DNA of 64,000 nt from Pelagibacterales bacterium SAG-MED28 (GTDB lineage: Bacteria > Pseudomonadota > Alphaproteobacteria > Pelagibacterales > Pelagibacteraceae): NCBI GenBank assembly GCA_014653835.1, contig JACWDY010000002.1:1-64000 (forward strand), read 5' to 3'. The notes beneath the pieces were generated by a model. It saw only the letters and a list, made by a program, of their open reading frames with translations, did no database searches and was not told the DNA's origin. Each line of letters starts with the position of its first letter. Position 1 is the stretch's first letter. Shown here piece by piece: positions 22,322-32,216 of this stretch. The translations under genes were made by a program, and so were the position numbers.

Positions 22322-23659
22322 TTATTTTGATAAAAGAGAGGACCAAGATGGGTCAGAAGCATCTGTTTCAGTTTTGAGCCTCTTTTCATTGTATCCAGTA
22401 ATATCTATGGACCATAATTTTGCAGAAAAACCTTCCCCCTTTGATCCGGATTTAGTCTCTCTATAAAATACTAAGACTCTTCCATTGGGTGACCAAGAGG
22501 GGGCTTCTTGATAATAATTTTCGGTAAGCAATCTTTCCCCCGTCCCGTCCGTTCTCATAACACCAATATAGAATTTACTTTTATGCATTTTCGTAAATGC
22601 AATTAAGTCTCCTCTCGGAGACCAAACGGGTGTACCATATATGCCATTACCAAAAGTAATTCTTTTAACTCCACTTCCGTCACTTCGCATAACATAAATT
22701 TGTTGCAAGCCACTTCTGTCAGAGTTAAATGCAATATATTTTCCATCTGGTGAGAATGAAGGTGAAGTATCTATTGATGAATGTTCTGTTATTTTTTCAA
22801 CAACTCTTGAGTCTAATTCCATGGTATAAATATCTGAATTGCCATCTTTAGCAAAACTCATAACAATTTTTTTGCCATCAGGGGAAAATCTTGGCGCAAA
22901 TGTCATCCCTGGAAAATTCCCAACCACTTCTTGTGTACCAGTTTCAATGTCAAGTAGGTATACTCTTGGCATATTTCTAAAATATGACATATAAGTTACC
23001 ATCTGATTTGTTGGATTAAATCTAGGAGTTAATACTAATTCATTGCCTAGAGTTAAATATTTTGTATTAGCGCCATCTTGATCCATAATAGCTAATTTTT
23101 TTACCCTTTGATTTTTAGGGCCGTTTTCTGCAACATAAATTATTCTTGTATCAAAATACCCTTCTTCTCCAGTTAATCTTTCATAAATCTTATCTGAAAT
23201 AATATGAGCTACTCTCCTCCAGTTAGATGGAGTTGTTGTAAAAGCTAAAGCAGTCATTTCTTTAGCGGCTGCCAAATCCCAAAGTCTAAATTCAACTTTC
23301 AATTTACCATCTTTGACCAAAAGTTTGCCAGTTACTAATGCTTGAGCTTTTATTAATCTCCAGTCTTCAAATCTTGGTTTTAGATGTGCAATATCTGGTT
23401 TTTGAACAAATGCTTCTTTTTTTAATGGATTAAATAATCCTGTAGACCTAAAATTATCTTCTATAATTTTTGAAATATCCTCACCAAGTACTTTAATTTT
23501 CATGCCATCATAATTTTGAGATTTAATATCAACATGTAATGGAGAAATTGCAATTGGCAGAGGATCTAAATTTCCTCGAGTGATATCAATTTCTATTAGA
23601 GCAAAAGATTTGCCAAATAAAAATAGATATAAAATAAAGAAATAAAGTAATTTTTTCAT
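22322..23659 (-). CDS. tolB: Tol-Pal translocation protein TolB
   Basis: WD40-like repeats '[36 protein letters not shown]'. Confidence 0.96.
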   Translation of the reverse strand: MKKLLYFFILYLFLFGKSFALIEIDITRGNLDPLPIAISPLHVDIKSQNYDGMKIKVLGEDISKIIEDNFRSTGLFNPLKKEAFVQKPDIAHLKPRFEDWRLIKAQALVTGKLLVKDGKLKVEFRLWDLAAAKEMTALAFTTTPSNWRRVAHIISDKIYERLTGEEGYFDTRIIYVAENGPKNQRVKKLAIMDQDGANTKYLTLGNELVLTPRFNPTNQMVTYMSYFRNMPRVYLLDIETGTQEVVGNFPGMTFAPRFSPDGKKIVMSFAKDGNSDIYTMELDSRVVEKITEHSSIDTSPSFSPDGKYIAFNSDRSGLQQIYVMRSDGSGVKRITFGNGIYGTPVWSPRGDLIAFTKMHKSKFYIGVMRTDGTGERLLTENYYQEAPSWSPNGRVLVFYRETKSGSKGEGFSAKLWSIDITGYNEKRLKTETDASDPSWSSLLSK

Positions 23660-24466
23660 TTAACCTTTTAACATTTCTGTTGGGTTAAAGTTAAGCTGTA
23701 ATTCTTTCCATTTATCATAACCTGTTGGGGGTACTTTAAGTGGTTGACATAACCTGACTGCCCTCAAAGCACTTTCTGCCAAAACTTTGTAAAATTTTTG
23801 CCCAGGCCTATTCATTCTTTGGTGATCTAAAATTTCTGATTTCATTATTGTTCCGTCTTTTTTTAATTTAAGTTTAATTCTTACTAGTAAATCTTCATCA
23901 TATGGCAATCCCAATGGAACACTCCAGCATCCAAAAATTTGAGCTCTTAAAGCATCCTCTTGTGAAAGAGTTAAACCTGTTGCAAATGAATTTTTTTGAC
24001 TGCTTTGAGTTACTTTATCATTTTTTTTTTGCTTTACTGCCTCTACTTCTTTAGCTTTGTCTATTAGGGCAGCTATTTGATTAGTATCGACAATTTCCTT
24101 TTTTTCAAATTGCGAGGATTGTCTGATTTCAGGTTTTATTTCGTCTGGGTTTTGTTTTTTTTTTACTATTTGTTTTTCCTCTTTTTTTTCATTCGGGAGT
24201 GGGATTCTATCAGGTTTTTCTTTTGCTTTCGCTGCTGGGGGAGCCTGTTCGGATACCAATCTCTCCTCTTTTTTTTTAGTTTCTTCAATTATTTTTCTAG
24301 CTTTCGGCGCGTAAGGTATATTAGTTTTGTCAGTAATTTGAATTAACTCAACCGAAACTATTGGTGGTAAATCAATTGGCTCTCTGAGCATAAATGGTAA
24401 GCTTAGGATAGTTAATAAAACTAATACTGAGTGAAAAGTAATTGAGTAAATTAAACTTTTTATCAT
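23660..24466 (-). CDS. tolA: TolA-like cell envelope protein
   Basis: N-terminal TM, K/E-rich middle, C-terminal 'FGCWSVPLGLPYDEDLLVRIKLKLKKDGTI...ALRAVRLCQPLKVP'; between tolB and tolR. Confidence 0.9.
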   Translation of the reverse strand: MIKSLIYSITFHSVLVLLTILSLPFMLREPIDLPPIVSVELIQITDKTNIPYAPKARKIIEETKKKEERLVSEQAPPAAKAKEKPDRIPLPNEKKEEKQIVKKKQNPDEIKPEIRQSSQFEKKEIVDTNQIAALIDKAKEVEAVKQKKNDKVTQSSQKNSFATGLTLSQEDALRAQIFGCWSVPLGLPYDEDLLVRIKLKLKKDGTIMKSEILDHQRMNRPGQKFYKVLAESALRAVRLCQPLKVPPTGYDKWKELQLNFNPTEMLKG

Positions 24467-24474
24467 AAATCATC

Positions 24475-24888
24475 CTAATTTTTATAGGGTTCAGAAATTA
24501 AAGCTACTTTAGAAAAACCTGCACCAGATAATGTTCCCATTACCTCCAATACTCTTCCGTAATTTATATTTTTATCCCCTCTTACATAAATTCTTGTGTC
24601 AGTTCTATTTTTTGCAATAGCAAGTAACTTCGGTATCATTTTTTGATAAGTAACTTGATGTTCTTGAATATAAATTTCACCCTTTGAATTTATACTTAAA
24701 GTAAGTGGTTCTTGGTCATCAGGTAATGAGTCTGCGGCAGACTCTGGCAAATCGACTTGTACTCCAACTGTTAATAAAGGAGCAGTTACCATAAAAATGA
24801 TTAGAAGTACTAACATTACGTCAACAAAAGGAGTAACATTAATTTCACTCATTGGTTCTTTTCTTGAACGATGAAATTGAAATGCCAT
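24475..24888 (-). CDS. tolR: Biopolymer transport protein TolR (ExbD family)
   Basis: 'MSEINVTPFVDVMLVLLIIFMVTAPLLTVGVQVDLP'. Confidence 0.95.
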   Translation of the reverse strand: MAFQFHRSRKEPMSEINVTPFVDVMLVLLIIFMVTAPLLTVGVQVDLPESAADSLPDDQEPLTLSINSKGEIYIQEHQVTYQKMIPKLLAIAKNRTDTRIYVRGDKNINYGRVLEVMGTLSGAGFSKVALISEPYKN

Positions 24889-24890
24889 TT

Positions 24891-25571
24891 TTAAATAATT
24901 GATAGAAATCTTTTTGAAAAGTTTTCTATTCTGGAAAAATATTTTTGAGAATCGTTATTAAATTTATTATAAGCTACAACAGCTGGTATAGCTGCCAATA
25001 ATCCTAACGCTGTGGCAAACAAAGCCTCGGCAATACCTGGTGCAACAATTGCTAAACTTGTATTCCTTGATATTGCAATAGATTGAAATGAATTCATTAT
25101 ACCCCAAACAGTGCCGAACAGTCCGATAAAAGGAGCGGTTGAACCCACAGTAGCTAAAAATGTAAAATTTTTTTCAACTTTTTTCATTTCTGTATCGGTA
25201 GCAATTTCTAGCATCCTTCCCACTCTTGCCGCTTGAACAGTGGAAGATTGTCTTTTTGTTTTTAATAATTCAGCCATAGCTGATTTAAAAATTAATATTG
25301 CTGGATCATTTGAATTGGACGGTAAACTATTATTAAAACTTTCTGCAGATTTGGCTTTCCAGAATTTTTTCTCGAAATCCTCTATTGAATTGTTAATTTT
25401 TTTGAATAATTTAAATTTATAAAAAATTAACGCCCATGAAAAAATTGAGCAAGCGATCAATAAAATTATTACAAATTTAACTACGAAGTCAGCTCTTACA
25501 AATAGTTTCCATAGAGAAAAGTCTGTTGCCCCGCCTAATCCGACTACTTGAGCTGCTATATCCTGTTCCAT
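24891..25571 (-). CDS. tolQ: TolQ proton channel (MotA/TolQ/ExbB family)
   Basis: 'FLATVGSTAPFIGLFGTVWGIMNSFQSIA....APGIAEALFATALGLLAAIPAVVAYN'. Confidence 0.96.
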   Translation of the reverse strand: MEQDIAAQVVGLGGATDFSLWKLFVRADFVVKFVIILLIACSIFSWALIFYKFKLFKKINNSIEDFEKKFWKAKSAESFNNSLPSNSNDPAILIFKSAMAELLKTKRQSSTVQAARVGRMLEIATDTEMKKVEKNFTFLATVGSTAPFIGLFGTVWGIMNSFQSIAISRNTSLAIVAPGIAEALFATALGLLAAIPAVVAYNKFNNDSQKYFSRIENFSKRFLSII

Positions 25572-25622
25572 TAAGTTTGATTACTTTTAGAATGTGTCAT
25601 GAATTTGGCGTTATTAATTTTT

Positions 25623-26120
25623 CTAAGATTTAATTTCATCAGTTAATCTTGTTTCACTGAAGAATCTAGCAATCAATATTGCATCAGATTTGTTGACATC
25701 TTTTTTTTTTGCAAGTTGAGAAGACAATTTTGGATACATTTCAATGACTTTTGTTCTACTTGAGTCTTTCGATGAATTAATTAATTCAAAATGTTTTTTC
25801 CACTTTGAGGGTCTTACAAAGAATATTGGTAATTCTAAAGCAGCACAAATACCTTTAATAGCGCCAAAAGTTTGACCAAAATTAAACATGCTGGTAACAC
25901 CCTGACCTGGCATCGCATTAACTTGCTCAACAACTACAGCTGCTTTCTCGATATCTTCGATATTCTGTTTTATTAGATTTACGAGAAGAGCGCTATTTAA
26001 TTGTCTTTTATTTTTTTTTCCTTCTGGCATCACTGGCATATCAAATATATTTAAAACTTTATCATTCTCTAATACAGCTATTGCTCCACTCAAACCAGGA
26101 TCTATTCCGATGACTTTCAT
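25623..26120 (-). CDS. RuvC-like crossover junction endodeoxyribonuclease (phage-like subtype)
   Basis: 'MKVIGIDPGLSGAIAVLENDKV', 'VVVEQVNAMPGQGVTSMFNFGQTFGAIKGI', 'KSDAILIARF'; RNase H-fold acidic residues in RuvC-like spacing. Sits in the usual ruvC slot after yebC. Confidence 0.8.
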   Translation of the reverse strand: MKVIGIDPGLSGAIAVLENDKVLNIFDMPVMPEGKKNKRQLNSALLVNLIKQNIEDIEKAAVVVEQVNAMPGQGVTSMFNFGQTFGAIKGICAALELPIFFVRPSKWKKHFELINSSKDSSRTKVIEMYPKLSSQLAKKKDVNKSDAILIARFFSETRLTDEIKS

Positions 26121-26848
26121 TATTGTAAATTTTTCAAATTAGCATTAGTAAAAATATTTTGCACATCATCTAATTCCTCTAATGAAGTTAAAACTCCTAA
26201 AATTTGCTCACTTTGCTCTTTGTTAAGTTTTAAATAATTTAAAGGCCTCCACTCTATAGAGGAATAAGTAAAAGCCTCTATTTGTTTTTCAAGTTCGGTT
26301 TTGATTTTGTAAAAATCCTCCTTTTCTGTAATAATCTCAAAAGAATTATCTAAACTTGAACAATCTTTTGCTCCAGCATTGATTGCAATCTCAAATATTA
26401 TTTCTTCTCTAATTTTCTTTTTATCGACATGAATGACACCACAATTTGTAAACATGTGTTTGGTTGAGCCTAGCTCACCTAATCTACCACCTTTTTTCTG
26501 TAATACAGTTCTTATACTTGAAGCAGATCTATTTTTATTATCTGTTAAAGTTTCAATTATTAAAGCAACGTTAAATGGGCCAAAACCCTCATATCTTAAA
26601 GTTTCATAATTTTTATCATCGCTGATTTCGGATTTGCTTATTGCTCGGGAAATATTATCTTTAGGCATATTGGCTTGCTTAGCGGCTTGAATTGCAACTC
26701 TTAACCTAGGATTCATATCAGGATCTTTATCGCCTAATTTAGCTGCAACTGTAATTTCCCTAGAAAGTTTAGAAAATATTTTTGATCTCTCTTTATCTAT
26801 TCTTCCTTTTTTGTGTTTAATTCCAGCCCAATGTGAATGACCTGCCAT
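26120..26848 (-). CDS. yebC: YebC/PmpR family protein
   Basis: 'MAGHSHWAGIKHKKGRIDKERSKIFSKLSREITVAAKLG'. Confidence 0.97.
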   Translation of the reverse strand: MAGHSHWAGIKHKKGRIDKERSKIFSKLSREITVAAKLGDKDPDMNPRLRVAIQAAKQANMPKDNISRAISKSEISDDKNYETLRYEGFGPFNVALIIETLTDNKNRSASSIRTVLQKKGGRLGELGSTKHMFTNCGVIHVDKKKIREEIIFEIAINAGAKDCSSLDNSFEIITEKEDFYKIKTELEKQIEAFTYSSIEWRPLNYLKLNKEQSEQILGVLTSLEELDDVQNIFTNANLKNLQ

Positions 26849-26850
26849 AA

Positions 26851-27657
26851 CTATTTAGTTAAACTACCTCCATCAATTATTCTAATAACATTTTTTGCTA
26901 AACCGTTCTCGGTGTTTGCCTCTATAATTATACCCGACAATGTTCCTTCACCTTCAGCGGGAAAATGTTTTACTGCATCATTATTTTTAAAAAATTTTTT
27001 TATTGAATTTTCTTTATTCATTCCAATTACAGAATTATAATCACCACACATGCCAATATCAGTCTGATAAGCTGTGCCCTTTTCTAAAATTCGAGTATCT
27101 GCTGTAGGTACATGGGTATGTGTTCCAACTACACAAGTCGCTTGTCCGTCAAAAAAATGTCCGGCAGCCATTTTTTCACTTGTTATTTCTCCATGAAAAT
27201 CTACCACTGAAAAATCTACATCCTTTTTTAAAATCATTTTTGCAAGTATTTTTTTTGCTTCTTGAAATACATCCTCAGTTTTTTTCATAAAAACGTTTCC
27301 CATAAGATTTATTACACCGATTTTATATTTTTTATCTTTTGTAAGGTATTTTTCGTATCCTTTTCCAGGAGAACCTTCTACCAGATTTGCCGGTCTCAAA
27401 AGTCTATTTTCTTTATTAATATAACTTGCTGTTTCCTGTTTATCCCAAATGTGATTTCCTGAAGTAATTACATCTACACCAATTTTAAAAAATTCTTCAG
27501 CTATTTCTTGGGTTATGCCTTTTCCATCGTCAGCAGAATTTTCACCGTTAACAATGACAAAATCTATTTCATTATTTTTAATAATTTTTGGAAGTTTTTT
27601 ATTTAAAGCATTCCTACCTGAAGATCCCATAACATCCCCCAGAACCAATATTTTCAT
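26851..27657 (-). CDS. YmdB-family metallophosphoesterase
   Basis: 'MKILVLGDVMGSSGRNAL', 'VIVNGENSADDGKGIT', 'GNHIWDKQE', 'VVGTHTHVPTADTRIL'. Confidence 0.93.
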   Translation of the reverse strand: MKILVLGDVMGSSGRNALNKKLPKIIKNNEIDFVIVNGENSADDGKGITQEIAEEFFKIGVDVITSGNHIWDKQETASYINKENRLLRPANLVEGSPGKGYEKYLTKDKKYKIGVINLMGNVFMKKTEDVFQEAKKILAKMILKKDVDFSVVDFHGEITSEKMAAGHFFDGQATCVVGTHTHVPTADTRILEKGTAYQTDIGMCGDYNSVIGMNKENSIKKFFKNNDAVKHFPAEGEGTLSGIIIEANTENGLAKNVIRIIDGGSLTK

Positions 27658-28208
27658 TAATAAACTCCTTTTTCAGTCAAAATATAATCTAATTTTACAT
27701 CGTTTTTATCTATTGGAAGCTTATGGTGTTTTTGAAATGAAAAGGCAACACCAACAGTTAAGATATTGCTAAATTTTTTCAAATATTTATTAAGATATCG
27801 ATCATAGAAACCTTTGCCATATCCCAGTCTACATTTATTTCTATCAAAAGCTAAAATTGGTACAAGAATAATATCAGGGATTTTAATCTTAGATTTTACG
27901 GGTTCTAATATTCCAAATTTATTTACTAATAAAACGTTGTTTTTTTTCCATGAAAAAAAATTCATTACATTATTTTTCTCAATAACGGGAAGGAGTATAT
28001 TCTTATCAATCATACTTTTATTTTCTAAAATTTTAAGAACATTAATCTCAAAGCTAGTTGGATAATACAAAGCTAAATTTAAATTTTTTTTTTTAAAATT
28101 TGATTTAACAAAACTAAGAAAAGAATCGAAAAATTCCTTATTAATTGCACAATATTTCCTTTTTCTTAAGTTCAAATACTTCTTTCTTAGTATACTTTTT
28201 TGATACAT
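27657..28208 (-). CDS. 5-formyltetrahydrofolate cyclo-ligase
   Basis: 'DIILVPILAFDRNKCRLGYGKGFYDRYLNKYLK' signature. Confidence 0.93.
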   Translation of the reverse strand: MYQKSILRKKYLNLRKRKYCAINKEFFDSFLSFVKSNFKKKNLNLALYYPTSFEINVLKILENKSMIDKNILLPVIEKNNVMNFFSWKKNNVLLVNKFGILEPVKSKIKIPDIILVPILAFDRNKCRLGYGKGFYDRYLNKYLKKFSNILTVGVAFSFQKHHKLPIDKNDVKLDYILTEKGVY

Positions 28209-28655
28209 CTACTGTATTTTAGACAGCGATTTTGAATTAGAAATAATTTTCTCTAATGATTGAGTTGTTTTATCAAGCATTGACTCATATGAAGTATTAT
28301 TTTCTTCTATGGTATTTTTTAAACTTTCTAATTTGTTATTAAGTTTTTTTATTTCTACATCCTTGTTATTTTTGTATTGAATGGCCAGCGATTTTATCTC
28401 TTTAAATTTATTGGAGATTTCATCTAATTTATTTTTTTGGTTAGCAACTTTTTGTTTTAAATCAAAATACTCATCTATAAGCTGGATAGTTGTGATCAAT
28501 AATAATTTATTTTCCCCAATGTTTCCAAGCTTATCTTTTAATTCAGAATATTTTTTATCTAAAAATTTAGTCAGTTTTTTCAAAGACTCTTCTTGGCCTT
28601 CATCACATGAAAGTAGATAATCTTTATTATTAAATTTGATATTTACATTTGCCAT
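28209..28655 (-). CDS. zapA: Cell division protein ZapA-like
   Basis: 'VNIKFNNKDYLLSCDEGQEESLKKLTKFLDKKYSELKDKLGNIGENKLLLITTIQLIDEYFDLK'; adjacent to 5-FCL gene as usual. Confidence 0.85.
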   Translation of the reverse strand: MANVNIKFNNKDYLLSCDEGQEESLKKLTKFLDKKYSELKDKLGNIGENKLLLITTIQLIDEYFDLKQKVANQKNKLDEISNKFKEIKSLAIQYKNNKDVEIKKLNNKLESLKNTIEENNTSYESMLDKTTQSLEKIISNSKSLSKIQ

Positions 28656-28966
28656 TTATCTATTTCACCTACTAAACTCTCAGTTTCTTGACTTAAGTCC
28701 TCAATATCTTTTTTAAACCTTTCTTCAAGTTCAGATTTCTGACTTACCTCTAATTGAAGTTTTTGTAATTTTTCTTTTAAATATTTGTGTTCTCTCATTA
28801 ATTCTTGATTTTGTTTCTCTATTTTTTTTTTATTGTTTGATAATTCATTTCTCTCTATTTTTATTTTTTCAATTTCGTATTCTGGTTGTGAATAACTTAA
28901 AGATATAGAATTTAATTTATCTATAAGTAGGTTTAAATTTTGTTCTTTTTTTTCAATATTGCTCAT
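28643..28966 (-). CDS. Small coiled-coil protein of unknown function, upstream of zapA
   Basis: 107 aa, strongly heptad-like K/E/L-rich sequence; overlaps zapA start. Confidence 0.7.
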   Translation of the reverse strand: MSNIEKKEQNLNLLIDKLNSISLSYSQPEYEIEKIKIERNELSNNKKKIEKQNQELMREHKYLKEKLQKLQLEVSQKSELEERFKKDIEDLSQETESLVGEIDKWQM

Positions 28967-29024
28967 AAAGTTTTTAAAGCATATTATTGATATAGTTAGT
29001 TTAAGTCTATATATGTAATTATAA

Positions 29025-31007
29025 GTGAGTGTAAATTTTAACCAATTATCAAACGCAATTAGATTTTTATCTGTTGATGCTGTGCAAAAAGCAAAATCAG
29101 GTCATCCAGGTATGCCAATGGGTATGGCAGACGTTGCAACAGTGTTATTTAAATACCACCTGAGGTTTAATCCACGAAATCCTAATTGGATTAACAGAGA
29201 TAGATTTATTTTATCCGCAGGACACGGCTCCATGCTACTTTATTCTTTGCTTTATCTCTGTGGCTACAAAAGTGTCTCAATTGAAGATATAAAAAATTTT
29301 AGGCAACTAAACTCAATTTGTGCAGGACATCCAGAATATAAAAAGGGATCTGGAATAGAAACTACTACCGGTCCATTAGGACAAGGCTTGGGTAATGCTG
29401 TAGGAATGGCAATAGCTGAAGAAATATTTAGAAAAAAATTTGGATCATCTTTAATTAACAATAAAACATTCGTAATTGCCAGTGATGGAGATCTAATGGA
29501 AGGAGTTAGCCATGAGGCAATGAGTTTAGCTGGGCATCTAAAATTAAAAAATTTAGTTGTCTTCTTTGATAATAATAAAATTTCAATTGATGGATCTACA
29601 TCTTTAAGCGTTTCGGATAATTATAAAAAAAGATTTGAGTCGTATAATTGGGAATTCTTAGAAATTAATGGTCATAATGAAAAGCAAATTTCAAAAGCTA
29701 TTTCTAAAGCAACAAAATCTAACAAACCAACAATAATTTCTTGTAAAACAGTCATAGGTTTTGGATCACCTAATAAATCAGGTAAAGCCTCCTCTCATGG
29801 ATCTCCTCTAGGAGAAGAAGAAATAACTTTAGTTAGAAAGAAACTTAAATGGAACCACAAACCGTTTGAAATTCCGAGAGAAATTTTAGAAGAGTGGAAA
29901 AAAATTGGTGATAGAGGTGAGCAACTTGAAGAAAAATGGCAAGAATTAATTAATAAAAAAAATTCTCAAATCAAAAATAAACTTGAAAAAGTTTTTAACA
30001 ATAATGAACTTGGGGATTTAGAAAATTTAATTGAAAAGCAAAAAACAAAATATTTTGAAACAAAACCAGATTTAGCCACTAGGCAATGTTCAATGGCAAC
30101 TATTGAGAGTATTTCATCTATATTCCCTCGGCTAATTGGTGGCTCAGCAGATTTGAGTGGTTCAAATAATACTAAAACAAACAACTCTAAAATAATTAAT
30201 TCTAAAAATTTTGATGGAAATTATATACACTATGGTGTTAGAGAACACGGTATGGCGGCTGTGATGAATGGTTTGGCCCTTTACGGAGGTATAATACCAT
30301 ATGGGGGCACATTTCTAATTTTTTCAGATTACTGTAAACCTTCTATCAGATTATCTGCTTTAATGGGTCTTAAAGTAATTTATATTTTTTCTCATGACTC
30401 TATTGGTCTTGGAGAGGATGGTCCTACTCATCAACCAATTGAACAACTTAGTGGTTTAAGAGCTATTCCAAATTTAAATGTTTTTAGGCCTGCTGACATA
30501 AATGAAACTTTAGAATGTTGGGAAATAGCTTTGAAAAGTAAAAACACCCCTAGTGCTATAGCTTTGTCTAGACAAAAAGTTCCGTACATTAATCCTAAAA
30601 ATTCAAAAGAAAATAAATCTGAAAAAGGAGCTTACGTTGTGAATTTAACTTCACACGAGAGTAATGTAACATTAATAGCTTCAGGCACAGAGGTGGAACT
30701 TGCTTTAGAAGTTCAGAGAAAACTAAAAGAAAATAGTATTCATTCAAAAGTTGTTTCGATGCCATGCATGGAACTTTTTGACCAACAATCTGAGGATTAT
30801 AAGAAAGATATATTAGAAGAAGATTCATTAATTGTTACAATAGAAGCTGGAAGTATTATGTCTTGGCAAAAATATATTAAAAACAATGGGATCAATTTAG
30901 GTATCGATAAATTTGGTGAAAGTGCGCCATACAAAGAAATTTATAATCATTTAGATCTGTCGGAAGAAAAAATTACTAGCTTTATTCAAAAGAAATTAAG
31001 AGAGTAA
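29025..31007 (+). CDS. tkt: Transketolase
   Basis: 'SVDAVQKAKSGHPGMPMGMADVATVLF', 'GPLGQGLGNAVGMAIAE', 'GDGDLMEGVSHEA'-type TPP motif; GTG start. Confidence 0.97.
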   Translation: MSVNFNQLSNAIRFLSVDAVQKAKSGHPGMPMGMADVATVLFKYHLRFNPRNPNWINRDRFILSAGHGSMLLYSLLYLCGYKSVSIEDIKNFRQLNSICAGHPEYKKGSGIETTTGPLGQGLGNAVGMAIAEEIFRKKFGSSLINNKTFVIASDGDLMEGVSHEAMSLAGHLKLKNLVVFFDNNKISIDGSTSLSVSDNYKKRFESYNWEFLEINGHNEKQISKAISKATKSNKPTIISCKTVIGFGSPNKSGKASSHGSPLGEEEITLVRKKLKWNHKPFEIPREILEEWKKIGDRGEQLEEKWQELINKKNSQIKNKLEKVFNNNELGDLENLIEKQKTKYFETKPDLATRQCSMATIESISSIFPRLIGGSADLSGSNNTKTNNSKIINSKNFDGNYIHYGVREHGMAAVMNGLALYGGIIPYGGTFLIFSDYCKPSIRLSALMGLKVIYIFSHDSIGLGEDGPTHQPIEQLSGLRAIPNLNVFRPADINETLECWEIALKSKNTPSAIALSRQKVPYINPKNSKENKSEKGAYVVNLTSHESNVTLIASGTEVELALEVQRKLKENSIHSKVVSMPCMELFDQQSEDYKKDILEEDSLIVTIEAGSIMSWQKYIKNNGINLGIDKFGESAPYKEIYNHLDLSEEKITSFIQKKLRE

Positions 31008-31016
31008 CTCTGATTT

Positions 31017-32207
31017 ATGGATAAAATAAATTTTTTTCCTGATAATTTAGATGTTCAAAATAAAAAAATAATCCTTAGGTTAGATCTAAACGTGCCTTTA
31101 AAAGATAAAGTAATAAAAGATTATACAAGAATAGATTTATGCTTACCTTTTATAAAAAGATTAATTGAAAAAAAAGCAAAAATAATAATTATAAGTCATT
31201 TAGGTCGACCAAAAGAAAAAAAAGATCCTGCTCTTTCTTTAATGCCAATTTATAAATATTTAAAAAAAACACTACAAACTAACGTATATTTTTTCATGGG
31301 AAAATTTGATAATGAAGTCAAAGATAAATTTTCTCACTTAAAAGAAGGTGAAGTAATATTAATCGAAAATATAAGATATTTTAAGGAGGAAACTGAAGAT
31401 GATGATAATTTTTCAGAAAAGTTAGGTTCTTTAGGAGATATTTATATCAACGATGCTTTTTCTTGTTCTCACAGAAAGCAAGCTTCTGTGCATAAAATTA
31501 CTAAGTATATAAACATAAGCTTCGCTGGACCACTATTTAAAAAAGAAATAGATGCAATAAATCTAGTAATAAGAAATAAGAAAGAGCCGGTGACATGTAT
31601 TATCGGAGGATCAAAAATTTCAACAAAGATTAATGTTATTACAAGTCTTCTAGAAAAAATTAATAATCTTATAATTGTTGGAGCTATGGCCAATAATTTT
31701 TTAGTCTATAAAAATTTTAAAGTTGGAAAATCTTTGGTTGAAAACAATACAAAAGTAATTATAGAAAAAATTTATAATAAAGCTGTAGAAAATAATTGTG
31801 AAATAATGATACCTGAAGACTGTATAGTTGGGACCAGCTTTGAAGGAAATGGAAAAAATAAAGATTTAGATAAAATTCAAGATAATGAGATTATTTTAGA
31901 TATTGGGTTTAATACGATAAAGAGTATTAAAAAGAAAATTGATCAATCCAATACAGTTTTATGGAATGGACCAGCAGGGTATTTTGAAAATGAAAATTTT
32001 GCAAATGGTACAAGATCAATAGCTAAAACTATTTCAAAAAATACTTTAGAAAGATCTCTTATTTCGGTTCTTGGTGGAGGAGATACTCTTGCAGCAATTA
32101 AAAAAAGTAAAAGTGAACTTTCTTTCTCTCACTTATCAACAGCTGGAGGTGCATTTTTAGAGTATCTAGAGGGAAAAGACTTGCCTGGGCTAAGTGTTTT
32201 AAAATAA
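31017..32207 (+). CDS. pgk: Phosphoglycerate kinase
   Basis: 'KIILRLDLNVPLKD', 'IIISHLGRPKE', 'VLWNGPAGYFE', 'ISVLGGGDTLAAI'. Confidence 0.97.
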   Translation: MDKINFFPDNLDVQNKKIILRLDLNVPLKDKVIKDYTRIDLCLPFIKRLIEKKAKIIIISHLGRPKEKKDPALSLMPIYKYLKKTLQTNVYFFMGKFDNEVKDKFSHLKEGEVILIENIRYFKEETEDDDNFSEKLGSLGDIYINDAFSCSHRKQASVHKITKYINISFAGPLFKKEIDAINLVIRNKKEPVTCIIGGSKISTKINVITSLLEKINNLIIVGAMANNFLVYKNFKVGKSLVENNTKVIIEKIYNKAVENNCEIMIPEDCIVGTSFEGNGKNKDLDKIQDNEIILDIGFNTIKSIKKKIDQSNTVLWNGPAGYFENENFANGTRSIAKTISKNTLERSLISVLGGGDTLAAIKKSKSELSFSHLSTAGGAFLEYLEGKDLPGLSVLK

Positions 32208-32216
32208 ATAATCCTT

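Noticed and set aside
28205-28212. Possible 6S RNA between zapA and 5-formyl-THF cyclo-ligase
   Set aside because: The two genes are immediately adjacent with no intergenic space, so no 6S RNA can sit there.
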